A stretch of 64,000 nt of DNA from an uncultured Kiritimatiellota bacterium (GTDB taxonomy: Bacteria > Verrucomicrobiota > Kiritimatiellia > RFP12 > DVOR01): the NCBI GenBank assembly GCA_944389945.1, contig CALXOF010000007.1:1-64000 (forward strand), read 5' to 3'. The position numbers and the translations under genes were made by a program. Positions within the stretch are counted from its first letter, which is position 1. Each line of letters starts with the position of its first letter. Of the stretch, positions 11,941 to 20,857 are shown in pieces. The notes below the pieces were generated by a model, which ran no database searches, was not told where the DNA came from, and worked only from the letters and a program-made list of their open reading frames with translations.

Positions 11941-12417
11941 TCACTTAACGCCGACCGTCGAGGCGATCATCTCCATCACGTCCTTACGTGTGGCGGTCGC
12001 CAGATCCGCGGCTTCCTGCAACGTCTCGATACGGGCGCGCACCGCCAGCAACGTCTTGCGGTACTCCGCCAACTGTTCCGTCAGCTCCGCGACCTTCTCG
12101 CCGGCGGTCTGCGCCGCGGCCTCGGCCTTCACGAGCATCCGGCGCGTCTGCAACAGCTGCTGCAACATCTCACCGGGGTCGGAGTCCAGATCGTCCAAGT
12201 GCATGCTGTCCGGAATCGGCACCTGAATGATGGCACCGCAGACCGAGCACGGCACCTGCAGGCCCGCCGCCCGGTAATCCACCGCTAGCTGATGCCCGCA
12301 CTCCGGGCAATCAAAGACAATGTCGGTGGGCATGATCTCGGCATCGTCCTCTTCCGGCACATCCACGCCGGAAGCGGTGGGCTCGATGTTCGGGTTCTCG
12401 TCGTCGTTGAGTTCCAT
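11941..12417 (-). CDS. zinc-ribbon plus coiled-coil protein, unknown function
   Basis: 158 residues. An acidic N-terminus (1-32) is followed by a four-cysteine zinc ribbon (DCPECGHQL and VPCSVCG, about 35-60), a short acidic linker and a long helix (about 80-150) with coiled-coil character (KVAELTEQLAEYRKTLLAV). No catalytic domain is visible. The start at 12417 is set by AAGGAGG (12422-12428). It is first in an operon with an LpxL-like acyltransferase and dapL. Similar MJ0042-like zinc-ribbon proteins are common in PVC bacteria and other groups; the role here is unknown. Confidence 0.75.
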   Translation of the reverse strand: MELNDDENPNIEPTASGVDVPEEDDAEIMPTDIVFDCPECGHQLAVDYRAAGLQVPCSVCGAIIQVPIPDSMHLDDLDSDPGEMLQQLLQTRRMLVKAEAAAQTAGEKVAELTEQLAEYRKTLLAVRARIETLQEAADLATATRKDVMEMIASTVGVK

Positions 12418-12440
12418 GAGACCTCCTTGGCTATGCTTAC

Positions 12441-12449
12441 AGTCTACCA
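12441..12449 (-). promoter_or_regulatory. extended -10 promoter TGGTAGACT
   Basis: Minus-strand TGG-TAGACT, 24 bp upstream of the ATG at 12417. No convincing -35. It would drive the zinc-ribbon/acyltransferase/dapL operon. Confidence 0.5.
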
Positions 12450-12481
12450 AAGCCCACCCCCTTCACGCAAGCCCCGTTGGA

Positions 12482-12590
12482 AGTTTTCCACGAAAACACA
12501 AAAGGAACGCAAGGGCCTGGGCACTTCAGCGTTCGGTCCTATGGGCCTCTCTACCATGCCCATCCCTTGCGTTTCTCTCGTTTTCATGAA
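12482..12590 (-). repeat. module E copy 3 (inverted)
   Basis: Arms ACGCAAGGG (12507-12515) and CCCTTGCGT (12564-12572), inner hairpin GGTCC-TAT-GGGCC with one G-U pair (12535-12547). On the minus strand it carries CGAACGCTGAAGTGCCCAGG and ends in TTCGTGGAAAAC. Confidence 0.78.
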
Positions 12591-12810
12591 AAGTTCCCTC
12601 TGCCAACGCTCTAAGACGACTAGGACCTATAGGACGACTAGGACAGGACGCTGCCCTCCAAACCAAAGCGTGGCGTGCGAAGCCCGCCATGCCCTTACAG
12701 GCCCCTGGGCCGGACGTGCGCCTTACGCGCACGCACGGTTCGCCCCAGCGTCGTGCTCTCTGTAAGCCTCTGTGTATTCCTCTGTGGCACTCTGTGATCT
12801 AAAAACATTC

Positions 12811-12870
12811 TGGCAGTCCTGCCGGCGGTAGCCGGCCCCTAATCTGCTCCAATCTGCGTAATCGGCGGTT
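12811..12870 (+). repeat. module B copy
   Basis: TGGCAGTCCT, hairpin GCCGGC-GGTA-GCCGGC (12821-12836), then repeated AATCTGC words and CGGTTTCC. Parallel copies: 42121-42190, 29925-29990 (inverted), degraded 8301-8365, and 5372-5455 with a changed but still complementary stem GCGTGC-GGTA-GCACGC. Confidence 0.75.
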
Positions 12871-13001
12871 TCCCTATTCTGGCAGTCTTAGTGGAAGTTT
12901 GGAAGTTTAGAGGCTTGGAGGCTTGGTTTTCACAGCGGTCTCGTCCGTCGTGCGCTTGCCGCGCGTTCCGTTCTCTGTTCTCCGGGGCGGCGAAGCCGCC
13001 C

Positions 13002-15080
13002 TTAATGCACTGCCAGCAGGTCACGGTACTTCGGGAGCGGCCAGCGCGCGTCATCCACGCGCGTCTCCAGACCATCGACCACCGTGCGCAGGTCCGCCAT
13101 CGCGGATTGGATAGCCCGCGAGTCCGTCCCCGCAAGCGTGGTCTCCAGCGTGGCGCAACGCTCATGGAGCGCCTCCAGACCGGCCCCGAGCGCCTCAGCC
13201 GTCTCGCGCATGCACCGCGAACCCGCGGTCAGGCCCACGCGCTCCATCGTGCTCAGCGCCTGCGCCAGGCCCGCGACCTCATGCGCCACCACGGGCACAA
13301 TCATCCCGCGCGCGATTTCCAGCGCCACCTTGCCTTCCAGGCGCACCTTCCGCTCGAAGTCCGCCACAAAGACGTCATGCCGCGAGTGCATCTCCGTCGG
13401 CATCAACACGCCCTGCGACTCAAAGAGCGCCAAGTTCTGCTCCGCGATCTGCGGCTCCAGCGCCTCCGGCACCGTCCGCAGGTTCGGCAACCCGCGCCGC
13501 GCGGCCTCGCGCACCCACTCCTCGGAATAGCCGTCGCCGTTGAAGATCACCCGCTTGTGGTCCTTCAGAACCGCCCGCAGGACTTTCCCCAGCCCCTCAT
13601 GGAAACGCCGCTTCGGCACCTTCCCGATGGCCTCCGCCAACACCTCCATGCTCTCGGCCACGATGGTGTTCAGCACCATGCACACGCCCGAGCAGTTCTG
13701 GCTCGCGCCCGGCGCACGGAACTCAAACTTGTTCCCCGTGAAGGCGAAGGGCGACGTCCGGTTCCGGTCCGTCGCGTCCCGCGGCAAGGGCGGCAACGTG
13801 TCCACCCCGATGCGCAGCTTCCGCGCCTTCCCGTCACCCGCCGTCGAGACCGTCCCCTCCTCGATGCGCTGCAACACCTTCGCCAGGTCATCCCCCACGA
13901 AGATGGAGATGATCGCCGGCGGCGCCTCCAACGCGCCCAAACGGCTCTCGTTGCCGAGCGTCGCCGTTGTCGCCCGCAAGATGTCCGCATGCAGGTCGAT
14001 CGCCCGGATCACACTCGCCAGAACCGCCAAGAAGATGGCGTTCTCCTGCGGGTTTCCGCCCGGCTCCAACAGGTTCTTCCCATTGTAAGCCACCGACCAA
14101 TTGTTGTGCTTGCCCGAACCGTTCACCCCCGCGTACGGCTTCTCATGCAGCAGGCAGACGAACCCATGGCGCTCCGCCACATTCCGCAGCGTCTCCATGA
14201 TCAGCATGTTGTGGTCCACCGCCAGGTTCAGCTCCTCAAACATCGGCGCCATCTCAAACTGCGCCGGCGCCGTCTCATTGTGACGCGTCTTCGCCGGGAT
14301 GCCCAGCCGCCACAACTCCCGCTCCACGTCCTCCATGAAGGCCAGCACCCGCGGCTTGATTGACCCGAAATAATGGTCCTCCAACTGCTGCGTACGCGCC
14401 GGCGACGCCCCAAAGAGCGTCCTGCCGCACTGCACCAGATCCGGCCGCCGCAACCACAGCGCACGGTCCACCAGGAAATACTCCTGCTCCGCCCCCAGCG
14501 TCACCGTCACATGCCCATCCGGTTCCCCGAAGCACGCCATCAGCTTCCGCACCGCCCGGTCCAACGCCTGCATCGACCGCAACAGCGGCGTCTTCTTGTC
14601 CAGCACCTCACCCGTGTACGAACAAAAGACCGTCGGGATGCATAGCGTCGCCCCATTGCTATGACGCTTGATAAAAATCGGGCTCGTCACGTCCCACGCC
14701 GTGTAACCCCGCGCCTCAAAGGTCCGCCGCAGACCGCCCGAGGGGAAACTCGAAGCGTCCGGCTCACCCATGATCAGATTCTTGCCCGAGAAACGCGCCA
14801 GCGTCTCCGCCATTCCCGCCGGCTCAAAGAAAGCATCATGCTTCTCCGCCGTGCTCCCCGTCAACGGCTGGAACCAGTGCGTGAAATGCGTCGCCCCACG
14901 ATCCATGCCCCACTGCTTCAGCGCGTGCGCCACCTCATTCGCGATTGACGGGTCCAACGGCGTATGGTCGCGCATCGTATGCAGCAACGCCTCCGCCGTG
15001 TCCTTCGCCAAATATTCCCGCATCGCCCGCTCGTTGAACACATCCGAGCCATACGCGATATCCGTCCGCTCAATCGCCAT
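13002..15080 (-). CDS. glnN: glutamine synthetase type III
   Basis: 692 residues, the usual size of GSIII (about 700), much longer than GSI. It makes glutamine from glutamate, ammonia and ATP. Visible motifs: LGAEQEYFLVD (Glu metal ligands), RHNETAPAQFEMAP, NGSGKHNNWS (ammonia/glutamate loop), GNPQENAIFLAVL and RTSPFAFTGNKFEFRAPGAS with the catalytic Arg. The start at 15080 (MAIERTD) has GGAG six bases upstream; an ATG four codons earlier overlaps that site. An extended -10 promoter lies at 15122-15130. It stands alone, with repeat mosaics on both sides. Confidence 0.93.
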   Translation of the reverse strand: MAIERTDIAYGSDVFNERAMREYLAKDTAEALLHTMRDHTPLDPSIANEVAHALKQWGMDRGATHFTHWFQPLTGSTAEKHDAFFEPAGMAETLARFSGKNLIMGEPDASSFPSGGLRRTFEARGYTAWDVTSPIFIKRHSNGATLCIPTVFCSYTGEVLDKKTPLLRSMQALDRAVRKLMACFGEPDGHVTVTLGAEQEYFLVDRALWLRRPDLVQCGRTLFGASPARTQQLEDHYFGSIKPRVLAFMEDVERELWRLGIPAKTRHNETAPAQFEMAPMFEELNLAVDHNMLIMETLRNVAERHGFVCLLHEKPYAGVNGSGKHNNWSVAYNGKNLLEPGGNPQENAIFLAVLASVIRAIDLHADILRATTATLGNESRLGALEAPPAIISIFVGDDLAKVLQRIEEGTVSTAGDGKARKLRIGVDTLPPLPRDATDRNRTSPFAFTGNKFEFRAPGASQNCSGVCMVLNTIVAESMEVLAEAIGKVPKRRFHEGLGKVLRAVLKDHKRVIFNGDGYSEEWVREAARRGLPNLRTVPEALEPQIAEQNLALFESQGVLMPTEMHSRHDVFVADFERKVRLEGKVALEIARGMIVPVVAHEVAGLAQALSTMERVGLTAGSRCMRETAEALGAGLEALHERCATLETTLAGTDSRAIQSAMADLRTVVDGLETRVDDARWPLPKYRDLLAVH

Positions 15081-15121
15081 GTCACGCTCCATAAAGGTAG
15101 GTCATAGGTTGTTAAAAGCTT

Positions 15122-15130
15122 ATTATACCA
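15122..15130 (-). promoter_or_regulatory. extended -10 promoter TGGTATAAT of glnN
   Basis: Minus-strand TGTGGTATAAT, a perfect -10 with TG extension, 42 bp upstream of the glnN ATG. No clear -35. Confidence 0.65.
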
Positions 15131-15649
15131 CAAATCTCCCCCACCCCGCCCAAGGGGCGCGCTCGCGCGCCCCGGAGCGTGTAGCGGCGAAGCCGCAAAC
15201 CTTCCACGGCCACGGGAAAATAGACCCGCAAAGACGCAACTGTGGGCGCGAACCGCCTCGGGCTCCATCGAACGCTCTGCGGCTTCGCCGCTGACCGCGC
15301 CCGCCGCCTTCCGTTTCGCGCCTTATCGTTTTCCAAAGAACTAATCCGTCGCCCCGCAGGGGCGTTCCGTTCTCTGTTCTCCGTTCTCCGGGGCGCAGTA
15401 GCGCCCCTTCGGCCCAGACCCTTACGTTCCTTTGCATCTTCGTGGAAAACCACTCCGGTGCAATCACCTAAAACAAATCCTATATTCAGTTGTCAAAGAT
15501 CATCGGCGGTACGAATGCTTGGCACTCACACCACGCACCCTTGCCAAAGACCTGTCATTTGCCTTCCCTAAATCAATAACAATCCCCTTGTCCAACGCAA
15601 GATACACCATTCTCCAGACCTGTCATTTGGTCCCGGTGAACCACTAGGA

Positions 15650-15739
15650 ACGCAAGGGTTGGAGATTGGGTAAGAGGCGCAACACGCCGAACGGCGAAGT
15701 GCCTAGGCCCTTGCGTTCCCTCGTATCTTCGTGGAAAAC
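15650..15739 (+). repeat. module E copy 4
   Basis: Arms ACGCAAGGG (15650-15658) and CCCTTGCGT (15708-15716), inner GGCG-CAACA-CGCC, conserved CGAACGGCGAAGTGCC and the TTCGTGGAAAAC tail. It ends close to the 3' end of the restriction operon. Confidence 0.78.
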
Positions 15740-15757
15740 AGAGTAGCACCGCCGCCC

Positions 15758-18700
15758 TCAGTCTTGATTGACGCAGTCCTGCAGTTCCTCATAGTTGGCC
15801 ACTAGGTGATAACGCACAGAATCGTCCGGGGCCAAGGCTCGCACCCACGCTTCCGCGCACGTTTTGCGCAACTTCGCCTTATCAGGCAGTTCCCACCCAT
15901 CCGAAGAGCCCTTGGTCTCTGCGAGAATGCAAACGTGGCGCACGCTTCCCTTCTTGAAGGCCACCGCCCAGTCCGGATTGTAGGTTTCCCCATTCGGAAG
16001 TGGGATTGTATATTCCGACGGCAACTTAACAAAGGCCTCCACCTCCTCGGCGCCGTCCGTGTCCTTGGCGAACCGCTGCTCGACCTTCGAGTCGGAGTCC
16101 AGCCACGGGTAGAGGTGATGGCGCAGGCGCGCCTCCTCGTCGCAACGCTCCGAAGGCAGGGACGGCGCCTCCTCCATGAAGAAGTCGTCCCCATACCGCT
16201 CGTCCGTCGGATGATAGGCGATGGCCTCCAGCGCCTGCCGGAGCTTCTCGGTGTTGATGATGCGGGCGACCTCCGCGATGAAGACCTCCGGGTTCACCGC
16301 GTAGAGGGCACGCACCGCCGGCTCCAAGCGCCGCAGGATGGCCACGAGGGTGCGGCGCGTCAAGCCCGTCCGCTTCGGGTCGGCCAGCTCGCCCACCAGG
16401 TCATACGCCACCTTGCCGCCGCCGAGCGCGACGTCTTCCGAGCGCGACCGTTTCTCCCCGAAGGCCTCCCCACCCCGCACAGCCGTGGAGGTGAGGGCGT
16501 CCTTCTGGCTCACCCGCTCGATGACGACCTTGGGCTGAGGGACCTTGGGCCCTGTCTCCGTGCTGTTGAGCGCCGCGACGCAGGACTCGATGAGGCGCGG
16601 CGTGTCGATGCTGACCCTGCACACCGTCTTCTGCCGCAACTTCTGCCACAGCTCCTGGAACCCGGGCTTGCGCAGGTTCTCCTGGTTGACCTCCAGCCGC
16701 TTGCGGGCGCGGGCGTTCTCGACCTTGATCTCGCGCCCGGCGGCCAACGTGTCCAGGATGGCCAACACCGCCTCGCGCACATCCTCCAGCTCGCGTGGGA
16801 AGCCCTCCGCCAACGTCCCTGCCGCGCGGTCTTTGCGGAAGGCCTCGTTCAACGCCTCCTCGTTGTCTAGGTAGTCGTTGTTGAAGAGCCAGTTGTGGAC
16901 CTTCCTGGACTGCGTGCCGTCGATGGTCTGCGTAAGCCCGTTGGGCGTCTTCAGCGCGCGCCCCTTCAGGAAGTCCGGCTTGATGGCCCACGAGCGGCTC
17001 TTGATGGCCTCGGCGAACTCCTTCTGCAAAGCGGCGATGAAATCCTGGCAGGCATCCCGCGCCACCACGGTCAGGCGGTTGACGTCGTGCGTGTCGCCGG
17101 TCGCCCAGCGCGACCCGTCCTGCGTCACGCACAGGCGCAGGCCACGCCCCACTTTCTGCCGCAGTCGATCCCGGATTTTCTTTTCCTGCTCCGTCTCCGC
17201 CTTCGCAAGGGGTCGGAAGAAACAGATGACAAAGACGTTCGGGTTGTCCCACCCCTCTTGGAGCGCCGAGTGCGAGAAGATGAAGCGCACACGCGCACGG
17301 GCCGTGTCCTTCAGCGACAGCAGGCTCTCCTTGTCCCGCAGGATGAGGTCGTAGTCCTCCCCGCCGGACTTCTCGACCTCCCTCTCCGAGCGGTCGACGG
17401 CGCGTTTGCTCTTCTTGTCCTGGCTGAAGTAGCCTGCGTGCGTCTCCTCCGCCCGGATGCCGCGCAGGTAGGCCTTGTGCGCCGCCGGCCACGCCAGGTC
17501 TTGGAGGACGCGGTCCACCTCTTCCCGATAGACCCGCTCGAAAAGTTGCGCCAGCTGCCCTCGGTCGTCCGCCTGCCCATAGACGCGATAGTCCGCCACA
17601 TGCTCGATGAAGAAGAGCGAGAGCGTCTTGATGCCCTTGGCCAGGTTGGCGGCCTCCTTCAGCAGGTGCACCCTGACGGTCTCGCGCACCTGGATTTCCC
17701 GAAGCACGTCGGCCTCCACGGCGCCCACCGCCTCGCCGGCCCGGAACGTCAGGCCGTTGGCGAAACGCACCCATCCGCCCTCGTCGTCCTTGGCCACCTC
17801 TTGCACCACGTAACCCTGCGCGTATTCCGGCAACTTGCTTGAGAGATCGTGGAGGTTCTCTTCCCGCCCCACCAGCCGTGTCACGCGGCGGATGTCTCCG
17901 CCCGCCGTGCGCTGCTCGAACTCCAGCCGCGCCTTGGGCACGCCCGTCGCCTGCGGCTCCACCCCCGCCAGATAGAGATAGCCGGCCTGCCCCGAGAGGT
18001 TGCGCACGCGCAGCCCCGTCACCTCGATCTTCTTCACCAGCTTCCGGTTGTACGCGTCCAACGCGTCCAGCCGGTAGACCAGATCGTGCCGCGTCTTGTG
18101 CGTGGCCGAATAGCGCGACACGAAGAGCGGCTCAAACTCCTTCAGCGCCTCCGTCGTCGCCTTGCCCTCCATCTTCTGCGGCTCGTCGAGGATGAGGATG
18201 GGGTGGCACGCCGCGAGCAACTCCAGGGGCGAGTTGGATTCTGCCTCGTCCTGCCGCAGGCGGATGCGCCGGTTGGCCTCGCCCCGCGCGTTGAAGGCCT
18301 GGATGTTGATGACCAGGATGTTCAGCCCCGGCGAGTTCGCGAAGTCGGAGAGGCGCCCCGGCTGCTTGGAGTCGTAGACCGCCACCCGCGCCCGCACGCC
18401 GTACTTTCCGAAGAAGTGCCCCGCCGTCGCCTCGAGCGACGCCTTCACGCCCTCGCGGATGGCCACCGTCGGCACCACGACGACGAACTTCCCCCACCCA
18501 TACCGCTTGTGCAACTCAAAGGCCGTCTGCGTGTAGACATAGGTCTTCCCCGTCCCCGTCTCCATCTCCACGTCCAGGTTCACGGGCCACTTTTCCCCCG
18601 CGCCCCGCCACAGCTTCGCGGACTGCGGCAGCCCCAGCCGCGCCTGGCGCGCCCGCAGGTTCGCCCGCAGCGCCTCCTCGCCCAACGCCAACGGCGCGTT

Positions 18701-18838
18701 CGCGAAGACGGGCATCCCCCAATCGTCGCGCCGCACCGCCTCCTGCCGCGGCTGCCCCTCGAAGACGGCGCACACCGCCGTCGTCGCGTCCCACTGGTAG
18801 GGCAGACGGTCGAACTTCAGTTCCAGTCGGTTGGCCAT
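15758..18838 (-). CDS. res: type III restriction endonuclease Res subunit
   Basis: 1026-residue helicase-nuclease. It translocates or cleaves when two unmodified sites are met, in complex with Mod. Walker A METGTGKTYVYT (about 92-103), a DEAD-like box II written ILILDEPQK (about 211), a C-terminal helicase half with SHSALQEGWDNPNVF and QKVGRGLRL (about 565), and a C-terminal PD-(D/E)xK nuclease (PDWAVAF...ILAETKGS, about 955-975) are all intact. The start at 18838 has GAGGAGG; the mod stop is 11 nt upstream. It is the last gene of a five-gene minus-strand defence operon. Confidence 0.93.
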   Translation of the reverse strand: MANRLELKFDRLPYQWDATTAVCAVFEGQPRQEAVRRDDWGMPVFANAPLALGEEALRANLRARQARLGLPQSAKLWRGAGEKWPVNLDVEMETGTGKTYVYTQTAFELHKRYGWGKFVVVVPTVAIREGVKASLEATAGHFFGKYGVRARVAVYDSKQPGRLSDFANSPGLNILVINIQAFNARGEANRRIRLRQDEAESNSPLELLAACHPILILDEPQKMEGKATTEALKEFEPLFVSRYSATHKTRHDLVYRLDALDAYNRKLVKKIEVTGLRVRNLSGQAGYLYLAGVEPQATGVPKARLEFEQRTAGGDIRRVTRLVGREENLHDLSSKLPEYAQGYVVQEVAKDDEGGWVRFANGLTFRAGEAVGAVEADVLREIQVRETVRVHLLKEAANLAKGIKTLSLFFIEHVADYRVYGQADDRGQLAQLFERVYREEVDRVLQDLAWPAAHKAYLRGIRAEETHAGYFSQDKKSKRAVDRSEREVEKSGGEDYDLILRDKESLLSLKDTARARVRFIFSHSALQEGWDNPNVFVICFFRPLAKAETEQEKKIRDRLRQKVGRGLRLCVTQDGSRWATGDTHDVNRLTVVARDACQDFIAALQKEFAEAIKSRSWAIKPDFLKGRALKTPNGLTQTIDGTQSRKVHNWLFNNDYLDNEEALNEAFRKDRAAGTLAEGFPRELEDVREAVLAILDTLAAGREIKVENARARKRLEVNQENLRKPGFQELWQKLRQKTVCRVSIDTPRLIESCVAALNSTETGPKVPQPKVVIERVSQKDALTSTAVRGGEAFGEKRSRSEDVALGGGKVAYDLVGELADPKRTGLTRRTLVAILRRLEPAVRALYAVNPEVFIAEVARIINTEKLRQALEAIAYHPTDERYGDDFFMEEAPSLPSERCDEEARLRHHLYPWLDSDSKVEQRFAKDTDGAEEVEAFVKLPSEYTIPLPNGETYNPDWAVAFKKGSVRHVCILAETKGSSDGWELPDKAKLRKTCAEAWVRALAPDDSVRYHLVANYEELQDCVNQD

Positions 18839-18849
18839 CGCGTTCCTCC

Positions 18850-20844
18850 TCACAGCACCCAGAGCGTCGCCTTGCACCCGGCCTGGCGGAGCCCCGCCTC
18901 CACGTTCAGCTTCACGCTGTCGTCCGCGAACCCGGCCTCACGGAAGGCCACGTAGCTCGGCGAGACGGCCTGCCCCACGATCCACCGCGTCACGGCCTCG
19001 GCCTTCGCCGCCGTCAGCTGCCCCTCCCCGGCCAGGCACGCCACCACGAAGCCGTCGGCCACCGACCACACGGTCAGCCCGGCCATCACCTCCCGCTCGA
19101 TCCGCTCGACCAAGAGCGGCTCCGTCACCCGCAAAAGCGCCTGAAAGAGAAGATCCTCCTCCGTCCGCCCTTCCTTGATGGTCTCTTCCTGCAGGGCGGC
19201 CTCCCAATTCGTGAGTGCGTCATCGGGCGTCTGCGCGACCTCTGCCTCGTTCTTCTCGTCCACCCGCAACACGCGGAAACCCACATCCAACTTCCCGCGC
19301 AGTTCCGGGTACTCCTCAAGAATCTTCTCCCCGGCCCGTCGGATACGTTCCTCACCGATGTCACAGATGTTCTGGAACCCAGCATCCATCGCCGCGCTCC
19401 CTAGTTCCGCCGCCTCTGGTAACTGTACCATAATGAACTTCCGCGTTCCGCCATCCTCCGCATTCAATGCCATCACCACGTGCGCCGTCGTCGCACTACC
19501 AGAGAAGAAGTCCAGAACCAGGTCACTTTCTTGTTTCTCGCCTGTACTTTCTCTTGGCAACAAATTCCCCATCGCCATCAAACGTTTGATAAGCGATGTT
19601 GATTTAGGAAACGAAAAGGGAGAACGACCAAAAAGTTTCTTCAACTCCTCGGTTCCATTCCCGATATCATCAATCCACGTTGTATATTTTTGCGTTTTTT
19701 GTTCCCCCTCCAAAGGTTCGAAAATCTTTTCGTACGGGATCCATTCTCCAAGTTCATTCTTCGTGAATTCAACACGGCCATCCTCGATGGCCGCGAAAAG
19801 GTTGCTGGCGCTCCAGCGCCAGCAACCTTCGGTCTTACGAACGAAGGTTGCTGGTTGTATACCGCCTTTGCCGACACGCTCGTAAATCATTGGATAAACA
19901 TCCGTTCCATCTGGTGCTTTAATAGGATAGAAGAGATTAGGGCGATCTGTTCTAAGACTATTAGACCCCCACTTCCGTAATAGTTGCGTCTTATAGCGAC
20001 GCTTCTTTACCTCATCATATTTCGGGTAAACATCTCCTTCGCGTATCCGTTCACCTGCTTGAAACTCATATGACCTCGAATAACATAGAATGTATTCATG
20101 AAGAGCAGCAAAATGCGTACTATCCTCGCGCCCACTTCGAGCTTTCCAGTTGATTTGAGCGACAAAGTTTCCTGCGCCGAAGACTTCGTCGCAAAGGCGC
20201 TTGAGGTTGGCCTGCTCGTTGTCGTCGATGGAGATGAAGATGACGCCGTCGTCGGTGAGGAGGTCGCGGGCGAGGAGGAGGCGGGGGTACATCATGGTGA
20301 GCCAATCGGAGTGGTAACGGCCATTGGTCTCATCATTCTTTTGGAAGGGGTCCTTGTCCTCGGTCTGGCGGCCCTCGTCGTCGATCAGGCCGGCCTTGGC
20401 CATCTCCTCGCGGACGGAGCGGACGTACTTGTCGTGGTAGATGAAGTCGTGGCCGGTGTTGTAGGGCGGGTCGATGTAGATGAGCTTGACCTTGCCGGAA
20501 TAGGCGGTGCGCAAGAGCTTGAGGGCTTCGAGGTTGTCGCCCTCAATGTAAAGATTCTGCGTCGTGTCGAAGTCCTTGGAGCGTTCGCGGACGGGGCGGA
20601 GGGTGGAGGCCGTGGATGCGTTGGCGGCATAGCGCGCGGCGCGCTTGCCGGGCCACTCCAGACGGTAGCGCTCGTTGGGGCCCTCGACGACCTTCTCGGG
20701 GGAGAGGGCGCGGCGGAGCAGGTCGAAGTCCACGGTCAGGCCGTCCTGCCCCTCGGTCACGCACTCGGGGAAGAGGGCGCGCAGTTTCGCCATCTGCTCC
20801 TGCGCCAAATCAGCCGTCGTCTCGGGAAGGTTCTCAAAGCCCAT
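18850..20844 (-). CDS. mod: type III R-M adenine-specific methyltransferase Mod
   Basis: About 664 residues. It methylates adenine in the recognition site and gives Res its specificity. Motif order is that of the beta class: catalytic DPPYNTG (about 124-130) first, SAM-binding DFFSGSATTA (about 443-452) later, with the target-recognition region between (about 230-400). The start is ATG 20844 or 20853; AAAGG spacing favours 20844. Base composition in the target-recognition part (19550-20120) is clearly more AT-rich than the surroundings, consistent with exchange of specificity. A perfect 15-bp inverted repeat lies inside the gene (19798-19829). Confidence 0.93.
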   Translation of the reverse strand: MGFENLPETTADLAQEQMAKLRALFPECVTEGQDGLTVDFDLLRRALSPEKVVEGPNERYRLEWPGKRAARYAANASTASTLRPVRERSKDFDTTQNLYIEGDNLEALKLLRTAYSGKVKLIYIDPPYNTGHDFIYHDKYVRSVREEMAKAGLIDDEGRQTEDKDPFQKNDETNGRYHSDWLTMMYPRLLLARDLLTDDGVIFISIDDNEQANLKRLCDEVFGAGNFVAQINWKARSGREDSTHFAALHEYILCYSRSYEFQAGERIREGDVYPKYDEVKKRRYKTQLLRKWGSNSLRTDRPNLFYPIKAPDGTDVYPMIYERVGKGGIQPATFVRKTEGCWRWSASNLFAAIEDGRVEFTKNELGEWIPYEKIFEPLEGEQKTQKYTTWIDDIGNGTEELKKLFGRSPFSFPKSTSLIKRLMAMGNLLPRESTGEKQESDLVLDFFSGSATTAHVVMALNAEDGGTRKFIMVQLPEAAELGSAAMDAGFQNICDIGEERIRRAGEKILEEYPELRGKLDVGFRVLRVDEKNEAEVAQTPDDALTNWEAALQEETIKEGRTEEDLLFQALLRVTEPLLVERIEREVMAGLTVWSVADGFVVACLAGEGQLTAAKAEAVTRWIVGQAVSPSYVAFREAGFADDSVKLNVEAGLRQAGCKATLWVL
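19798..19829. repeat. perfect 15-bp inverted repeat inside mod
   Basis: AAGGTTGCTGGCGCT (19798-19812), a 2-nt gap, then its exact complement (19815-19829). A third partial copy, GAAGGTTGCTGG, follows at 19843. It lies in the specificity region and encodes the EGCWRWSAS segment. Confidence 0.85.
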
Positions 20845-20857
20845 GGTATCCATCCTT

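Larger units (their letters stand above)
12418..13001. other. 0.58-kb intergenic repeat mosaic
   Basis: No gene seen. Contents in order: the promoter of the preceding minus-strand operon (12441-12449); module E copy 3 inverted (12482-12590); a short GACGACTAGGAC tandem (12613-12650); a CAGGCCCCTGGGCCGGACGT module shared with 5200-5225; CTCTGTG-rich words; module B hairpin GCCGGC-GGTA-GCCGGC (12821-12836); module A with hairpin GGGCGGC-GAA-GCCGCCC (12985-13001), which abuts the glutamine synthetase stop and may serve as its terminator. Confidence 0.7.
15081..15757. other. 0.68-kb intergenic repeat mosaic
   Basis: No gene seen. It holds the glnN promoter (15122-15130), GC hairpins (GGGGCGCGCTCGCGCGCCCC near 15153; GCGGC-GAA-GCCGC near 15184), the AAACCTTCCACGGCCACGG module, module A (15366-15407), a partial module E (15408-15452), a pair of AGACCTGTCATTTG direct repeats 67 bp apart (15549 and 15616), and module E copy 4 (15650-15739), ending 19 bp from the Res stop codon. 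Confidence 0.65.

Noticed and set aside
15549-15629. Pair of AGACCTGTCATTTG repeats as att sites
   Set aside because: Only 67 bp apart with no integrase or element between them.
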